NCBI RefSeq assembly: GCF_900106035.1
Contig: NZ_FNUC01000004.1
Coordinates: forward strand, 2,480,001-2,544,000
DNA length: 64,000 nucleotides
Reading direction: 5' to 3'
From: Jiangella alba
GTDB lineage: Bacteria > Actinomycetota > Actinomycetes > Jiangellales > Jiangellaceae
Part shown: piece by piece, positions 8,551 to 20,270 of the stretch
Layout of the letters: each line of letters begins with the position of its first letter
Numbering within the stretch: position 1 is the first letter of the stretch
Translations under genes and position numbers: made by a program
The notes under the pieces: model-generated
Database searches by the model: none
What the model was told of the DNA's origin: nothing
What the model saw: only the letters and a program-made list of their open reading frames with translations

Positions 8551-10311
8551 TTGACCACCAAGCGCAGGGGTATGGCGTTCTTCGCCGTGCTCACGGCAGG
8601 GGCGCTGGCGCTCTCTGCATGTGGCGGCGACGACGACGACAGCGGTTCCGGGAGCGGCGACACCGAGTCCCCCGCCGGCTCGTCGGGCACTCCCATCACG
8701 GTCGCGTCCGATGCGGAGTTCACCTCTTACAACGGGAACTCCGAGACCGGCAACGGCACCTGGAACACCTTTGTCCTCAACGGTGTGCTCGATGGCTTCT
8801 GGGACTTCGGGCCGCAGGGCGAGATCGTCCGCAACGAGGCATTCGGCACCTACGAGGTCACCTCCGAAGACCCGCTCACCGTCCGTTACACCTTCGCGGA
8901 GAACGCGGTGTGGTCCGACGGCGAGCCGATCGACTGCGACGACCTGCTGCTCGAGTGGGCCACCCAGTCCGGTCAGTACATGACCGACCAGGTCGGCGAG
9001 GACGGCCAGCCGATCCCGCTGTTCGCGGTCCCGGGCACCACCGGCTACGACCTCGTGGCGAAGCCGACCTGCCAGCCGGGCGACAAGGAGGTCGAGTACG
9101 TCTACTCCGAGCCGTTCGCCGACTGGGAGGTCGTCACCAACTCCAGCATGCTGCCGGCGCACGTCGCGGCCGAGCAGGCCGGCATGACGGCGGAAGACCT
9201 CGTCACCGCCATCCAGAACGACGACATGGCGGCGCTGACCCCGGTCGCGGAGTTCTGGAACACCGGCTGGGACATGGGCCCGGGCGCGCTGCTCGACCAG
9301 GCCGTCATCCCCGCGTCGGGTCCGTACACGATCGACAGCTGGGAGGCCGGCCAGTCGCTGACGCTGGTCGCCAACGAGAACTACTACGGCGACCCGCCGG
9401 CCACCGACACCATCGTCATCCGGTTCATCCAGCAGGACCAGCAGGTGCAGGCCCTGGCCAACGGCGAGGTCGACGTCATCGCCCCGCAGGTCAGCGTGGA
9501 CCTCGTCCAGGCGCTGGAAGGGCTCGGCGACCAGGTCACGATGATCACCGGTGACGAGATGACGTGGGAGCACCTCGACTTCAACCAGACCGAGGGCGCC
9601 GTCTTCGCCGACCCGAACCTGCGCCAGGCGTTCGCGATGTGCGTGCCGCGGCAGCAGATCGTCGAGAACCTGATCCAGCCGGCCAACCCCGAGGCCGTGG
9701 TCATGAACCTGCGCGAGATCTTCCCGTGGGACCCGACCTACGACCAGGTCGTGGGCGAGGCCTACGACGGCCAGTTCGACGAGCCCGACATCGAGGGCGC
9801 CAAGGCGCTGATCGACGCCGCCGGCGCGGCCGGCACCCAGATCCGCGTGCTGCGTTCCGACCCGAACCCGCGTCGCGCCGACACCGTGGCCGCCATCAAG
9901 GCGTCCTGCGACCAGGCCGGCTTCGAGATCGTCGACACCCCGACCCCCGACCTGGGCGCCGGCATCGTCGACGTGACCAGCTACGAGGTCGCGCTGTTCG
10001 CGTGGGCCGGTTCGGGCGTCATGTCGTCCGGTGCCTCGCTCTACCGCACCAACGAGGGCCAGAACCCGTACGGCTACTCCAACCCCGACGTCGACGCCGC
10101 GTGGACCGAGCTGATCGTCACGGTCGACGAGGACCGTCAGACCGAGCTGCTGACCGAGATCGAGACCAACCTCTGGAACGACCTCTTCAGCATCCCGCTC
10201 TACGCGCACCCGGGCGTCACGGCCCACAACCCCGCCATCGAGGGTGTCCAGCAGAACGCCGCCCAGACCCAGGTGTCGTTCAACATGGAAGAGTGGTCGC
10301 GCACGTCCTGA
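8551..10311 (+). CDS. Peptide ABC transporter substrate-binding lipoprotein (cassette 1)
   Basis: A 586-residue family 5 solute-binding protein. The TTG at 8551 is chosen because a GAGGAG ribosome site (8538-8543) lies seven bases upstream. It also gives a compact signal peptide, with basic residues, a hydrophobic stretch and the lipobox LSAC ending at C24; an ATG at 8572 would lose the basic region. After the cysteine comes an acidic/serine linker and then the two-lobed binding fold (for example YTIDSWEAGQSLTLVANENYY split over the hinge). It should be anchored outside the membrane and hand oligopeptides to the permeases downstream. It is clearly different from the binding proteins of cassettes 2 and 3. 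Confidence 0.92.
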   Translation: MTTKRRGMAFFAVLTAGALALSACGGDDDDSGSGSGDTESPAGSSGTPITVASDAEFTSYNGNSETGNGTWNTFVLNGVLDGFWDFGPQGEIVRNEAFGTYEVTSEDPLTVRYTFAENAVWSDGEPIDCDDLLLEWATQSGQYMTDQVGEDGQPIPLFAVPGTTGYDLVAKPTCQPGDKEVEYVYSEPFADWEVVTNSSMLPAHVAAEQAGMTAEDLVTAIQNDDMAALTPVAEFWNTGWDMGPGALLDQAVIPASGPYTIDSWEAGQSLTLVANENYYGDPPATDTIVIRFIQQDQQVQALANGEVDVIAPQVSVDLVQALEGLGDQVTMITGDEMTWEHLDFNQTEGAVFADPNLRQAFAMCVPRQQIVENLIQPANPEAVVMNLREIFPWDPTYDQVVGEAYDGQFDEPDIEGAKALIDAAGAAGTQIRVLRSDPNPRRADTVAAIKASCDQAGFEIVDTPTPDLGAGIVDVTSYEVALFAWAGSGVMSSGASLYRTNEGQNPYGYSNPDVDAAWTELIVTVDEDRQTELLTEIETNLWNDLFSIPLYAHPGVTAHNPAIEGVQQNAAQTQVSFNMEEWSRTS

Positions 10312-10322
10312 CCGTCCGTATG

Positions 10323-10353
10323 CCGGACCGGCCGGGAATCCCGGCCGGTCCGG
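10323..10353 (+). terminator. Strong intercistronic hairpin between binding-protein and permease genes
   Basis: A perfect 14-bp stem (CCGGACCGGCCGGG and its complement) with a three-base AAT loop lies 11 bases after the binding-protein stop. No T-run follows. It could stabilise the upstream mRNA end or attenuate read-through, so that the lipoprotein is made in excess over the permeases. Confidence 0.7.
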
Positions 10354-10492
10354 CCCGAAGGTTCGGGCCAGGGGCCTCGTCGTCCCTGGCCCGAGCCTTG
10401 CGCCAGAGGCACCGTCCCACCCGGGCGGGCGGCGGCGCGGACCTGACGAGAGTTGGATCTGATCTCATGACTGTCGACGGGCTGGTGTAGCC

Positions 10493-12025
10493 ATGCTGGT
10501 CTTCATCGTGCGCAGGGTGATCGTCTCCTTCTTCATCCTGCTCGCCGCCACCTTCGTGATGTACCTCCTCACGGCCAACGCCGGTAATCCGCTGGCCGAC
10601 CTGCAGGAGTCCCGGGCGCCGAACCGCGAGGCCCAGATCGAGGCCCGCATCCGGCTGCTGAACCTCGACACTCCGGCGCCGCTGCGCTACTTCATCTGGC
10701 TCAAGGGCGCGGCCGGCTGCCTCGCGCCGTTCGTCTTCGAGTGCGACCTCGGCCAGAGCATCCAGGGCCAGGACGTCAGCGCGCTGCTCAGCGTGGCGTT
10801 CGTCCAGACCCTGCAGCTGGTCATCGCGGCCACCGTGCTGGCCATGCTGCTGGGCATCGCCGTCGGCATCGTCACCGCGCTGCGCCAGTACAGCGGCCTG
10901 GACTACACCGTCACGTTCAGCGCCTTCCTCTTCTTCTCGCTGCCGATCTTCTGGGTGGCCGTGCTGCTCAAGGAGTACGGCGCGATCCGCTTCAACGACT
11001 GGCTGGCCGATCCGTCCGTCCCCATCGGGGTGGCCGTGGTCCTCGGCATCGTCAGCGGGTTGTTCTGGATGATCGTCATCTCCGGCGACCGCACCAGACG
11101 CCTCGCCACCTTCGCCACGGCGTTCGTGGCCTCCGCCGGTGCGCTGTGGCTGCTCTCGGAGACCCGCTGGTTCGAGGACCCCGGGCTCGGCATCGTCGTC
11201 ATCGCCGCCACGGCCGTCGGACTGGCGTTCCTGACCACCGCGCTGGTGGCCGGGTTCTCGTACCGCAACGTGCTGTACTCCGCGCTCGCGTCGGCGGGCA
11301 TCGGCATCATCTGCCACTTCGCGCTGGACTCCGTGCTCGACGACCCCAGCGGGCTGACCATCGTGGCGCTCGCCGTGGTCACCGTCGCCGTCGGAGTCGG
11401 CATCGGCTACGGCCTCGGCGGGCTGCAGCGCCGGCAGGCCATCCAGGCGGCCGTCCTGACCGGTCTCGGCACCGGCGCGCTGCTCTTCCTGGACCGCCTG
11501 CTCGGCGCCTGGGACGTCTACTCCGACCGCGTCGGCGGCCGCGTCATCGCCACCATCGGCGCGCGCACCCCGAACTTCCAGGGCACCTTCTGGGAGGAGG
11601 GGCTGGACCGCGCCACCCACCTGATCCTGCCCACCATCGCGATCGTGCTGATCTCGTTCGCCACCTACACCCGGTACACCCGGTCGAGCATGCTCGAGGT
11701 GCTGAACCAGGACTACGTGCGCACCGCCCGGTCGAAGGGCCTCGCCGAGCGCGGGGTCATCGTCAAGCACGCGTTCCGCAACGCGATGATCCCCATCACC
11801 ACCCTCATGGCGTTCGACTTCGCCGGGGTGCTCAGCGGCGCGGTCATCACCGAGAACGTGTTCGGCTGGACCGGACTCGGCAAGATGTTCACCGACGCGC
11901 TGACCCGGGTCGATCCGAATCCGGTGATGGGATTCTTCCTGGTCGCCGGTACCGCGGCGGTCGTGTTCAACATGCTGGCCGACATCGCCTACGCGTTCCT
12001 CGACCCGCGCATCCGGTTGTCGTGA
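10493..12025 (+). CDS. ABC transporter permease, DppB/OppB type, with large extra membrane insert
   Basis: A 510-residue inner-membrane permease, against the usual 305-340. The N-terminal helix (VFIVRRVIVSFFILLAATFV) and the C-terminal half with the cytoplasmic coupling loop YVRTARSKGLAERGV (408-422) are standard. Between residues ~162 and ~345 lies an insertion containing several additional hydrophobic segments (about 178-197, 205-222, 232-254, 262-278, 288-308 and 318-334). Two cysteines (C76, C84) sit in the first external loop. A tiny open frame (10467-10490, MTVDGLV) ends two bases before the ATG; its translation is doubtful. Confidence 0.9.
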   Translation: MLVFIVRRVIVSFFILLAATFVMYLLTANAGNPLADLQESRAPNREAQIEARIRLLNLDTPAPLRYFIWLKGAAGCLAPFVFECDLGQSIQGQDVSALLSVAFVQTLQLVIAATVLAMLLGIAVGIVTALRQYSGLDYTVTFSAFLFFSLPIFWVAVLLKEYGAIRFNDWLADPSVPIGVAVVLGIVSGLFWMIVISGDRTRRLATFATAFVASAGALWLLSETRWFEDPGLGIVVIAATAVGLAFLTTALVAGFSYRNVLYSALASAGIGIICHFALDSVLDDPSGLTIVALAVVTVAVGVGIGYGLGGLQRRQAIQAAVLTGLGTGALLFLDRLLGAWDVYSDRVGGRVIATIGARTPNFQGTFWEEGLDRATHLILPTIAIVLISFATYTRYTRSSMLEVLNQDYVRTARSKGLAERGVIVKHAFRNAMIPITTLMAFDFAGVLSGAVITENVFGWTGLGKMFTDALTRVDPNPVMGFFLVAGTAAVVFNMLADIAYAFLDPRIRLS

Positions 12026-12038
12026 GGAGGACGAAACG

Positions 12039-13037
12039 ATGAGCAACCCCTCGACTCCCGATCCCGGGCCCGCACCCACGGCGCCGGTGGCCGCCGACGC
12101 GCAGGGCATGACCGTCGTCGCCCGAACCCAGGCGCAGATGGTGCGGCGCCGGTTCTTCCGGCACCGCGCTGCCATGGGCGGCCTGGTGGTGCTGGTGCTG
12201 ATCGTGCTGCTGGCGTTCAGCTCGATCGGCTTCGCCAACATCCCCGGCTGGTGGGACAAGGACTACACGTCCATCGCGACCGTCGAGAACGCCGGCCGGC
12301 CGACGCTGAGCGTGCTGCCGTCCTGGCTGGGCGGCAGCGGCGTCCACCTCGGCGAGCACCCGTTCGGCCAGGACAACGTCGGCAAGGACTACTTCGCGCT
12401 GACGATGCGCGGCGTGCAGCAGTCCATCACCATCGCGTTCATCGTCGGCTTCGTCGGCACCTTCATCGGCACGCTGATCGGCGCGGCGGCGGGCTACTTC
12501 CGCGGCCGCACCGAGGCCGTCCTGATGCGCTTCACCGACGTCATGATCACCATCCCGCTGCTGGTCGTGGCCGCGGTGCTGGGCCGCCGCTACGGCGACT
12601 CGGGCATCGTCGTGCTGGGACTGGTCATCGGCCTGGTCACCTGGACGGGGCTGGCCCGGCTGGTCCGCGGTGAGTTCCTGGCGCTGCGCGAGAAGGAGTT
12701 CGTCGAGGCCGCCCGCGCCGCCGGCACCTCGGCCCGGCGCATCATCGTCAAGCACATGCTGCCGAACATCGTCGGCGTCATCATCGTCAGCGCGACGCTG
12801 GCCGTGGCCGCGGCGATCCTGCTGGAGGCGGCGCTGTCCTTCCTGGGCTTCGGCGTGCAGGACCCGGACACCTCGCTGGGCAAGCTGATCAGCAACTACC
12901 AGACCGCGTTCTCGACCAGACCGTGGCTGTTCTGGTTCCCTGGTGTGTTCATCATCGCCATTGCCCTGTCGGTGAACTTCATCGGCGACGGGTTGCGTGA
13001 CGCCTTCGACCCTCGACAGAACCGGGTGCGTGACTGA
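12039..13037 (+). CDS. ABC transporter permease, DppC/OppC type (cassette 1)
   Basis: A 332-residue permease partner. An N-terminal cytoplasmic tail of about 50 residues is followed by a first helix ([13 protein letters not shown]), an external loop and five more helices. The ATPase-coupling loop is [23 protein letters not shown] stands before the ATG with good spacing, and the gene overlaps the next one by one base (TGATG). It forms the heterodimeric channel with the long permease upstream. Confidence 0.92.
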   Translation: MSNPSTPDPGPAPTAPVAADAQGMTVVARTQAQMVRRRFFRHRAAMGGLVVLVLIVLLAFSSIGFANIPGWWDKDYTSIATVENAGRPTLSVLPSWLGGSGVHLGEHPFGQDNVGKDYFALTMRGVQQSITIAFIVGFVGTFIGTLIGAAAGYFRGRTEAVLMRFTDVMITIPLLVVAAVLGRRYGDSGIVVLGLVIGLVTWTGLARLVRGEFLALREKEFVEAARAAGTSARRIIVKHMLPNIVGVIIVSATLAVAAAILLEAALSFLGFGVQDPDTSLGKLISNYQTAFSTRPWLFWFPGVFIIAIALSVNFIGDGLRDAFDPRQNRVRD

Positions 13038-14200
13038 TGACGAATCCGAGCATGCCGGTCGGCGCCCCCATTCCCGACCCCGCCGCCGGCGCCGGCCTCG
13101 ACCAGCCCGCCGTCACCGAGTCCGCCGCCGAGGTGCACGTCGCCACCAAGCTGGAGGAGACCGCCGGCCCCGGTGAGAAGGAGGTCCTGCGGGTCGAGGA
13201 CCTCACCGTCTCGTTCCCCACCGACGACGGCCTGGTGCGCGCCGTGCGGGGCGTCTCGTACGCCGTCCACGAGCGCGAGGTGCTGGGCATCGTCGGCGAG
13301 TCCGGCTCGGGCAAGTCGGTGTCGTCGATGGCGGTCATGGGGCTGCTGCCCAAGTCCGCCCGCATCGCCGGCAAGATCCTCTACCGCGGCGACGACCTGC
13401 TGAAGAAGTCGGCGAAGCAGCAGCGGGCGCTGCGGGGCAAGAAGATCGGGATGATCTTCCAGGACCCGATGACCGCGCTGAACCCGGTCTACTCCATCGG
13501 CGACCAGCTGGCCGAGGCGGTGCTGTCGCACGAGATCATGCCGCGGAAGAAGGCGCTGGCCCGGGCCGAGGAGATGCTGGCGCTGGTCGGCATCCCACAG
13601 CCGAAGAAGCGGCTGGAGAACTACCCGCACGAATTCTCCGGCGGCATGCGCCAGCGCGCGATGATCGCGATGGCGGTCATCAACAACCCCGACGTCATCA
13701 TCGCCGACGAGCCCACCACGGCCCTCGACGTCACCGTCCAGGCGCAGATCCTCGAGACACTCGTGCAGGTGAAGGACGAGGTCAACGCGGCCATCGTGCT
13801 GATCACCCACGACCTCGGCGTGGTGGCCGGCATGGCGCACCGGGTGCTGGTGATGTACGCGGGCAAACCGGTCGAGATCGCCGAGACCGACCGCATCTTC
13901 TACCACCCGCGGATGCCGTACACCGCCGGCCTGCTGGGGTCGATCCCGTCGCTGGAGGGCGGCGGGTCCGGTGCCCGGCTACGGCCGATCGTCGGCACCC
14001 CGCCGTCGCTGATCAACCTGCCGAAGGGCTGCCCGTTCTCGCCGCGGTGCCCGCTGGCCACCGACGTCTGCCACGAGTCGGAGCCGCCGCTGGCCGCCAC
14101 CGACGAGCTGGGTCACGTCGCGGCGTGCCACCATTGGGACAAGCTCGCGGACGTCGACGACCCGACGGTGTACTTCCGCACGGAGAGCGAGGCGGTCTGA
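13037..14200 (+). CDS. ABC transporter ATP-binding protein, DppD/OppD type (cassette 1)
   Basis: A 387-residue nucleotide-binding subunit. Walker A is GESGSGKS at 87-94, the signature is FSGGMRQR and Walker B is VIIADEP followed by TTALD. The C-terminal oligopeptide-transporter extension carries a cysteine cluster ([15 protein letters not shown]), which in the OppD family binds an iron-sulfur cluster or metal. About 45 residues of disordered N-terminus precede the ATPase core, more than in most relatives. It pairs with the following ATPase to power import. Confidence 0.93.
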   Translation: MTNPSMPVGAPIPDPAAGAGLDQPAVTESAAEVHVATKLEETAGPGEKEVLRVEDLTVSFPTDDGLVRAVRGVSYAVHEREVLGIVGESGSGKSVSSMAVMGLLPKSARIAGKILYRGDDLLKKSAKQQRALRGKKIGMIFQDPMTALNPVYSIGDQLAEAVLSHEIMPRKKALARAEEMLALVGIPQPKKRLENYPHEFSGGMRQRAMIAMAVINNPDVIIADEPTTALDVTVQAQILETLVQVKDEVNAAIVLITHDLGVVAGMAHRVLVMYAGKPVEIAETDRIFYHPRMPYTAGLLGSIPSLEGGGSGARLRPIVGTPPSLINLPKGCPFSPRCPLATDVCHESEPPLAATDELGHVAACHHWDKLADVDDPTVYFRTESEAV

Positions 14201-15241
14201 ATGGTCACCTCTACCGAGACGTCGCCCCAGGCGGCGCCCGAGAGCGGTAGCGGGCAGCACCTGCTCGACGTCACCGACCTCGTCATGCACTTCCCCGTCT
14301 ACGGCGGCGGCCTGCTGCGCCGCGTCGTGGGCCACGTCCAGGCCGTCACCGGCGTCTCCCTGCACGTCGACGCCCGCGAGACGCTCGGCGTGGTGGGGGA
14401 GTCGGGCTGCGGCAAGTCGACCACCGGCCGCGCCATCCTGCAGCTGCACAAGCCGACGTCCGGCTCGGTCGTGTTCCAGGGCAAGGAGCTGACCAGCCTC
14501 GACGCCCGCGGCATGAACGAGGTGCGGCGCGACCTCCAGATCGTGTTCCAGGACCCGTACGCCTCGCTCAACCCGAAGATGCCGGTCAACGACATCATCG
14601 CCGAGCCGCTCAAGGTGCACGGCAAGTGGCGCGGCGGCGGCAAGAAGCGCGTCGCGGAGCTGCTCGAGCTGGTGGGCCTCAACCCCGAGCACGGCAACCG
14701 CTACCCGCACGAGTTCTCCGGCGGCCAGCGCCAGCGCATCGGCATCGCCCGCGCACTGGCGCTCGAGCCGCGGCTGCTGGTGCTCGACGAGCCGGTCTCC
14801 GCTCTGGACGTGTCGGTGCAGGCCGGCGTCGTCAACCTGCTCGAGGACCTGCAGGACGAGCTCGGGCTGGCGTACATCTTCATCGCCCACGACCTCTCCG
14901 TCGTCCGGCACATCTCCGACCGCGTCGCCGTCATGTACCTCGGCAAGGTGGTCGAGACCGGCACCCGCGACGAGGTGTACGAGCACCCCGCGCACCCCTA
15001 CACCCAGGCCCTGCTGTCGGCCGCCCCGACCGCCGACCCGGTGGAGGAGCGGCGCCGCGAGCGCATCATCCTCGCTGGCGACGTCCCCAGCCCGCTGGAC
15101 CCGCCCAGCGGCTGCCGGTTCCGGACCCGCTGCTGGAAGGCCCAGGAGATCTGCGCCGCCAAGGAGCCGCCGCTCATCGACACCGGCGTCGGACACCCGG
15201 TGGCCTGCCACTTCGCCGAGGTCGACACCCGCGTCCTCTGA
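14201..15241 (+). CDS. ABC transporter ATP-binding protein, DppF/OppF type (cassette 1)
   Basis: A 346-residue second ATPase of the importer. Walker A is GESGCGKS, the signature is [15 protein letters not shown] and Walker B is [14 protein letters not shown]. The C-terminal cysteine motif [15 protein letters not shown] is of the oligopeptide type. The ATG at 14201 directly abuts the previous stop codon. It is the last gene of cassette 1 and is followed by a palindromic element that could end transcription. Confidence 0.93.
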   Translation: MVTSTETSPQAAPESGSGQHLLDVTDLVMHFPVYGGGLLRRVVGHVQAVTGVSLHVDARETLGVVGESGCGKSTTGRAILQLHKPTSGSVVFQGKELTSLDARGMNEVRRDLQIVFQDPYASLNPKMPVNDIIAEPLKVHGKWRGGGKKRVAELLELVGLNPEHGNRYPHEFSGGQRQRIGIARALALEPRLLVLDEPVSALDVSVQAGVVNLLEDLQDELGLAYIFIAHDLSVVRHISDRVAVMYLGKVVETGTRDEVYEHPAHPYTQALLSAAPTADPVEERRRERIILAGDVPSPLDPPSGCRFRTRCWKAQEICAAKEPPLIDTGVGHPVACHFAEVDTRVL

Positions 15242-15252
15242 GGCCAGCCGCT

Positions 15253-15304
15253 GGATCGACGTGAGATCGCTGCGCCCTGAGCGACAGCGATCTCACGTCC
15301 ATCC
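15253..15304. repeat. Palindromic element, copy 1 (left of the AbiEi/DUF559-like gene)
   Basis: A 20-bp inverted repeat with one mismatch (arms 15253-15272 and 15285-15304) around a 12-base loop. The first 45 bases match, without gaps, a 45-base element at 16385-16429 at about 33 positions, including both ends (GGATCG and GATCTCACG). It can also act as a terminator hairpin for cassette 1, though no T-run follows. Confidence 0.75.
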
Positions 15305-15415
15305 TGCAATACCGCCGCCCTGATATTCCGGGCGGTGTCCACAGCGCACCACGCCGACCCTCGTCGTCCACATTCCACGATTTCGTGGTGGCCGCCCGCC
15401 GGCGTGCAGCACACG

Positions 15416-16348
15416 ATGAACGGCATGCGCATCCCCGACGAGTTGGTGCTCCTGGCCGAGGCCCAGGACGGCATCGTGACCCGGCGTCAGGCCGGCGCCT
15501 GTGGCATGTCACCAGCCGCGATCCGGTATGCGCTCGGCCCCGGTGGCCACTGGCAGCGGCTCGCCGCGGGCATCTACGCCACGTTCACCGGACGGCTGAC
15601 GCCGCGGCATCGGGTGCGGGCCGCGCTTTTGCGCGGCGGCGTCGACGCCATGATCAGCGGAGGCCATGCCTGCCGCGCGTACGGCCTGCGTTACGTTCCG
15701 CAGGAGGCGCCGCTGGTGTGCCTGGTGCGGGCGGGCGCGCAGCCGGTCGCGCTCGTCTTCGCCGAATTTCGGCGCACGTCGGCCCTGCCGGCACCCCGGT
15801 CGATCGACGGAATCCCGGTGGCGCCACCGGCGCGGGCGGTCGTCGACGCCTGTCGCGGCCGGTACTCGCTGCGGACGGTTCGCGCGTTGCTCTGCGAGGC
15901 CGTGCAGTCCGGCCTGACCACGCACCACCTGCTGGTCGACGCCGTCGGCGACGCCAGGTGGGCCGGGTCCAGGCTGGTCCGCCTGGCTCTCGGCGACGTG
16001 CATGCGGGGTGCCGGTCGGCGCCGGAGTGCGAACTGCGCGACCTCCTGAGGTCGTCGCTCGTCCTCGACGAGCCGCTCTGGAACCGTCCGTTGCCCGGGA
16101 CAGGCGCCGGCCGGCTGGTTCCCGACGCGCACTGGCGCGGCGCTCGTGTCGTGGTCGAGGTCGACTCGTCGGAATGGCACCGGCTGGGCGACGGGCCGGA
16201 GCGGACCGAACAGCGTCGGGCGCGGTATGCCGCTCTCGGCTGGATCGTCGTGCCGGTCTCGCCCTGGCGGCTGCGTCATGAACCGGGAGCGGTGCTCGCC
16301 GAGATCGAGGCCGCGGTCCGCGGGTACCGGTGCCGTCACGCGGGCTGA
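15416..16348 (+). CDS. AbiEi-like antitoxin domain protein with C-terminal DUF559/Vsr-like nuclease fold
   Basis: A 310-residue protein. Residues ~8-60 look like the winged-helix N-terminus of type IV antitoxins of the AbiEi family (DGIVTRRQAGACGMSPAAIR...GIYATF). The C-terminal ~90 residues resemble the DUF559/very-short-patch-repair endonuclease fold, with the candidate catalytic pattern PDAHWRGARVVVEVD and a conserved histidine. Such solitary proteins are common in actinobacteria and have no assigned function. No AbiEii toxin gene is adjacent. Base composition is slightly less extreme than in neighbouring genes, and the gene stands between two copies of a palindromic element. Start: ATG at 15416, or the in-frame ATG at 15425. 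Confidence 0.75.
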   Translation: MNGMRIPDELVLLAEAQDGIVTRRQAGACGMSPAAIRYALGPGGHWQRLAAGIYATFTGRLTPRHRVRAALLRGGVDAMISGGHACRAYGLRYVPQEAPLVCLVRAGAQPVALVFAEFRRTSALPAPRSIDGIPVAPPARAVVDACRGRYSLRTVRALLCEAVQSGLTTHHLLVDAVGDARWAGSRLVRLALGDVHAGCRSAPECELRDLLRSSLVLDEPLWNRPLPGTGAGRLVPDAHWRGARVVVEVDSSEWHRLGDGPERTEQRRARYAALGWIVVPVSPWRLRHEPGAVLAEIEAAVRGYRCRHAG

Positions 16349-16384
16349 GCTCCGCCCACGACACAACGATGTGAGAACGCTGCG

Positions 16385-16429
16385 GGATCGGCGTGAACTC
16401 ACTGTCCCTGGGGCAGCAGTGATCTCACG
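16385..16429. repeat. Palindromic element, copy 2 (right of the AbiEi/DUF559-like gene)
   Basis: An imperfect hairpin with arms CGTGAACTCACTG and CAGTGATCTCACG. It has the same length as, and starts and ends like, the first 45 bases of the element at 15253. A partial third arm (GTGAGAACGCTGC) lies just upstream at 16371-16383. It is located between the nuclease-like gene and typA. Confidence 0.7.
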
Positions 16430-16525
16430 GTGTTCACGGAGGTGTGCGACGCACGATGCAGGGCGGCGAGCTGGGACGCCGTAGGATGGACCGTCAACTC
16501 CCCCCATTCAGAACGGGTTCCCCGC

Positions 16526-18388
<1,863 letters not shown>

Positions 18389-18426
18389 CCCGTCACCGCA
18401 CCCGGCCGAGCGCCGTCGGCACTGGT

Positions 18427-18443
18427 GAGCGACGATGTCGCTC
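18427..18443 (+). terminator. Hairpin after typA
   Basis: A perfect 7-bp stem GAGCGAC-GAT-GTCGCTC, 39 bases after the typA stop. It has no T-tract, as is common in high-GC actinobacteria. Probably the typA transcription end. Confidence 0.5.
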
Positions 18444-18627
18444 GTCCGGGGGAGGTCACATTCTCGTTGCGAGTGTGAACGCGGATATCCACAGGACTTG
18501 CCCTGGGACGAGGACGGCACATAGAAAGTGACGGGCACTAATGTGCCCAAATCGGCCAAAACGGCCGTGGTGGCGCTGGCGACGGGACCCCGCAGCCTCG
18601 CCTCGGGTAGAACCCAGGAGGAATCCC

Positions 18628-20265
18628 ATGCCAGTCTCGCCACGTAGGTCGGTGGTGCTGGGAACCGTCGCGCTCGCGCTCGCGCTGGGTGCCTGTGGCG
18701 GTGACAGTGACGATGCGGCCGGCGAGAGCGCCAACACCGTCACGGTGCGCGGCTGCAACCCGCAGGCGGACTTCGTCCCGGCCAACAGCAACGAGGTCTG
18801 CAGCGGCGACATCCTCGACCAGGTCTTCTCCTACCTCGTCCGCTACGACGCCGAGACCGGTCAGCCCGAGAACGAGATCGCGTCGGACATCACCAGCGAC
18901 GACAGCCAGACCTGGACCATCGCGCTGCAGGACGGCTGGACCTTCCACGACGGCTCGCCGGTCACCGCGCAGAGCTTCGTCGACGCCTGGAACTGGGCCG
19001 CCTTCGGCGACAACGCCACGCTGAACAGCTACTTCTTCGAGCCGATCCAGGGCTACGCCGACGTTCAGAACTCCGTCGACGACGAGGGCAACCCCGTCGA
19101 GGGCACGGCGGCCGCCGAGACGATGTCCGGGCTGCAGGTGGTCGACGAGCGCACCTTCACCGTCACGCTGACCCAGCCCGAGTCGCAGTTCCCGATGCGC
19201 CTGGGCTACACCGCGTTCGCCCCGCTGCCCGAGTCGTTCTACGACGACCCCGAGGCGTACGGCCAGCACCCCATCGGCACCGGCCCGTTCGAGTTCGAAT
19301 CCTGGGAGCCGAACATCGACGTCCGGCTCACCGCCTACCCGGACTACAACGGCGACGTGAAGCCGAGCATCGACGGCGCGGTCTACCGCATCTACGAGAA
19401 CGACGACGCCGCCTACAACGACCTGCAGGCCGACCAGCTCGACATCATGCCGCTGCTGCCGACGTCCGCGCTGGCCGGCGACACCTACAAGATCGACCTC
19501 GGCGAGCGGTTCATCGAGAAGCCGACCGGTGTCTTCGAGACCATCACGTTCGCGCCGTCGGCCAAGGACGCGCGGTTCGACGACCCGCGGATCAGGCAGG
19601 CCATCTCGATGTCGATCGACCGGGCGACGATCGTCGACGCCATCTTCGCCGGCGCCCGCATCCCCGCCACCGGCTGGGTGTCGCCCGTGGTCCCGGAGGC
19701 CCAGGCCGACGCGTGCGGCGAGTTCTGCACGTACGACCCCGAGGCCGCGCAGGCCCTCTATGCCGAGACCGACGGCGTCGACGGGCCGGTGGCGCTGACC
19801 TACAACGCCGACTCCGACCACAAGGCCTGGGTCGATGCCGTCTGCGGCAACATCAACCAGACCCTGGGGATCGACTGCGTCGCGACTCCGGAGGTCGACC
19901 TCGCCACCTTCCGCAGCAAGGTCACCAGCCGGGAGCTGATGGGCATCTTCCGCACCGGCTGGCAGATGGACTACCCGACGCTGGAGAACTTCCTGGTGCC
20001 GATCTTCGCCACCGGCGCCTCCGCCAACGACGGCGACTTCACCAACGACGAGTTCGACTCGCTGGTCAACCAGGCGGCCGCGGCCCCGGACCCCGAGGAA
20101 GGCGTCCGGCTCTACCACGAGGCCGAGAGCCTGCTCGCCGACTTCATGCCGGCCGTCCCGCTGTGGCACCGGGTGAACATCGCCGGCTACTCGACCCACG
20201 TCGAGAACGTCCACCTCACCGTCTTCCAGACCGTCGACCTGCTCAGCGTCACCACCACCGGCTGA
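18628..20265 (+). CDS. ABC transporter substrate-binding lipoprotein (cassette 2)
   Basis: A 545-residue family 5 solute-binding protein. The ATG at 18628 has AGGAGG (18616-18621) six bases upstream and begins a signal peptide with lipobox LGAC ending at C23. The mature part resembles OppA/DppA proteins (WTFHDGSPVTAQSFVDAW, then AFAPLPESFYDD). It is a clear paralogue of the binding protein at 22455; many blocks align without gaps. It feeds the two permeases downstream. No ATPase genes follow in this cassette. Confidence 0.93.
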   Translation: MPVSPRRSVVLGTVALALALGACGGDSDDAAGESANTVTVRGCNPQADFVPANSNEVCSGDILDQVFSYLVRYDAETGQPENEIASDITSDDSQTWTIALQDGWTFHDGSPVTAQSFVDAWNWAAFGDNATLNSYFFEPIQGYADVQNSVDDEGNPVEGTAAAETMSGLQVVDERTFTVTLTQPESQFPMRLGYTAFAPLPESFYDDPEAYGQHPIGTGPFEFESWEPNIDVRLTAYPDYNGDVKPSIDGAVYRIYENDDAAYNDLQADQLDIMPLLPTSALAGDTYKIDLGERFIEKPTGVFETITFAPSAKDARFDDPRIRQAISMSIDRATIVDAIFAGARIPATGWVSPVVPEAQADACGEFCTYDPEAAQALYAETDGVDGPVALTYNADSDHKAWVDAVCGNINQTLGIDCVATPEVDLATFRSKVTSRELMGIFRTGWQMDYPTLENFLVPIFATGASANDGDFTNDEFDSLVNQAAAAPDPEEGVRLYHEAESLLADFMPAVPLWHRVNIAGYSTHVENVHLTVFQTVDLLSVTTTG

Positions 20266-20270
20266 CGCCG

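Noticed and set aside
10467..10490. Seven-codon leader peptide MTVDGLV before the first permease
   Set aside because: No ribosome site and no attenuator-type codon content; may be coincidence. Mentioned only in the permease entry.
12026..15252. typA or importer genes as part of a novel defence island
   Set aside because: All are standard housekeeping or transport families with intact motifs and no defence-associated partners.
15416..16348. Complete AbiE toxin-antitoxin system
   Set aside because: No AbiEii nucleotidyltransferase toxin gene is adjacent; the next genes are a peptide-importer ATPase and typA.
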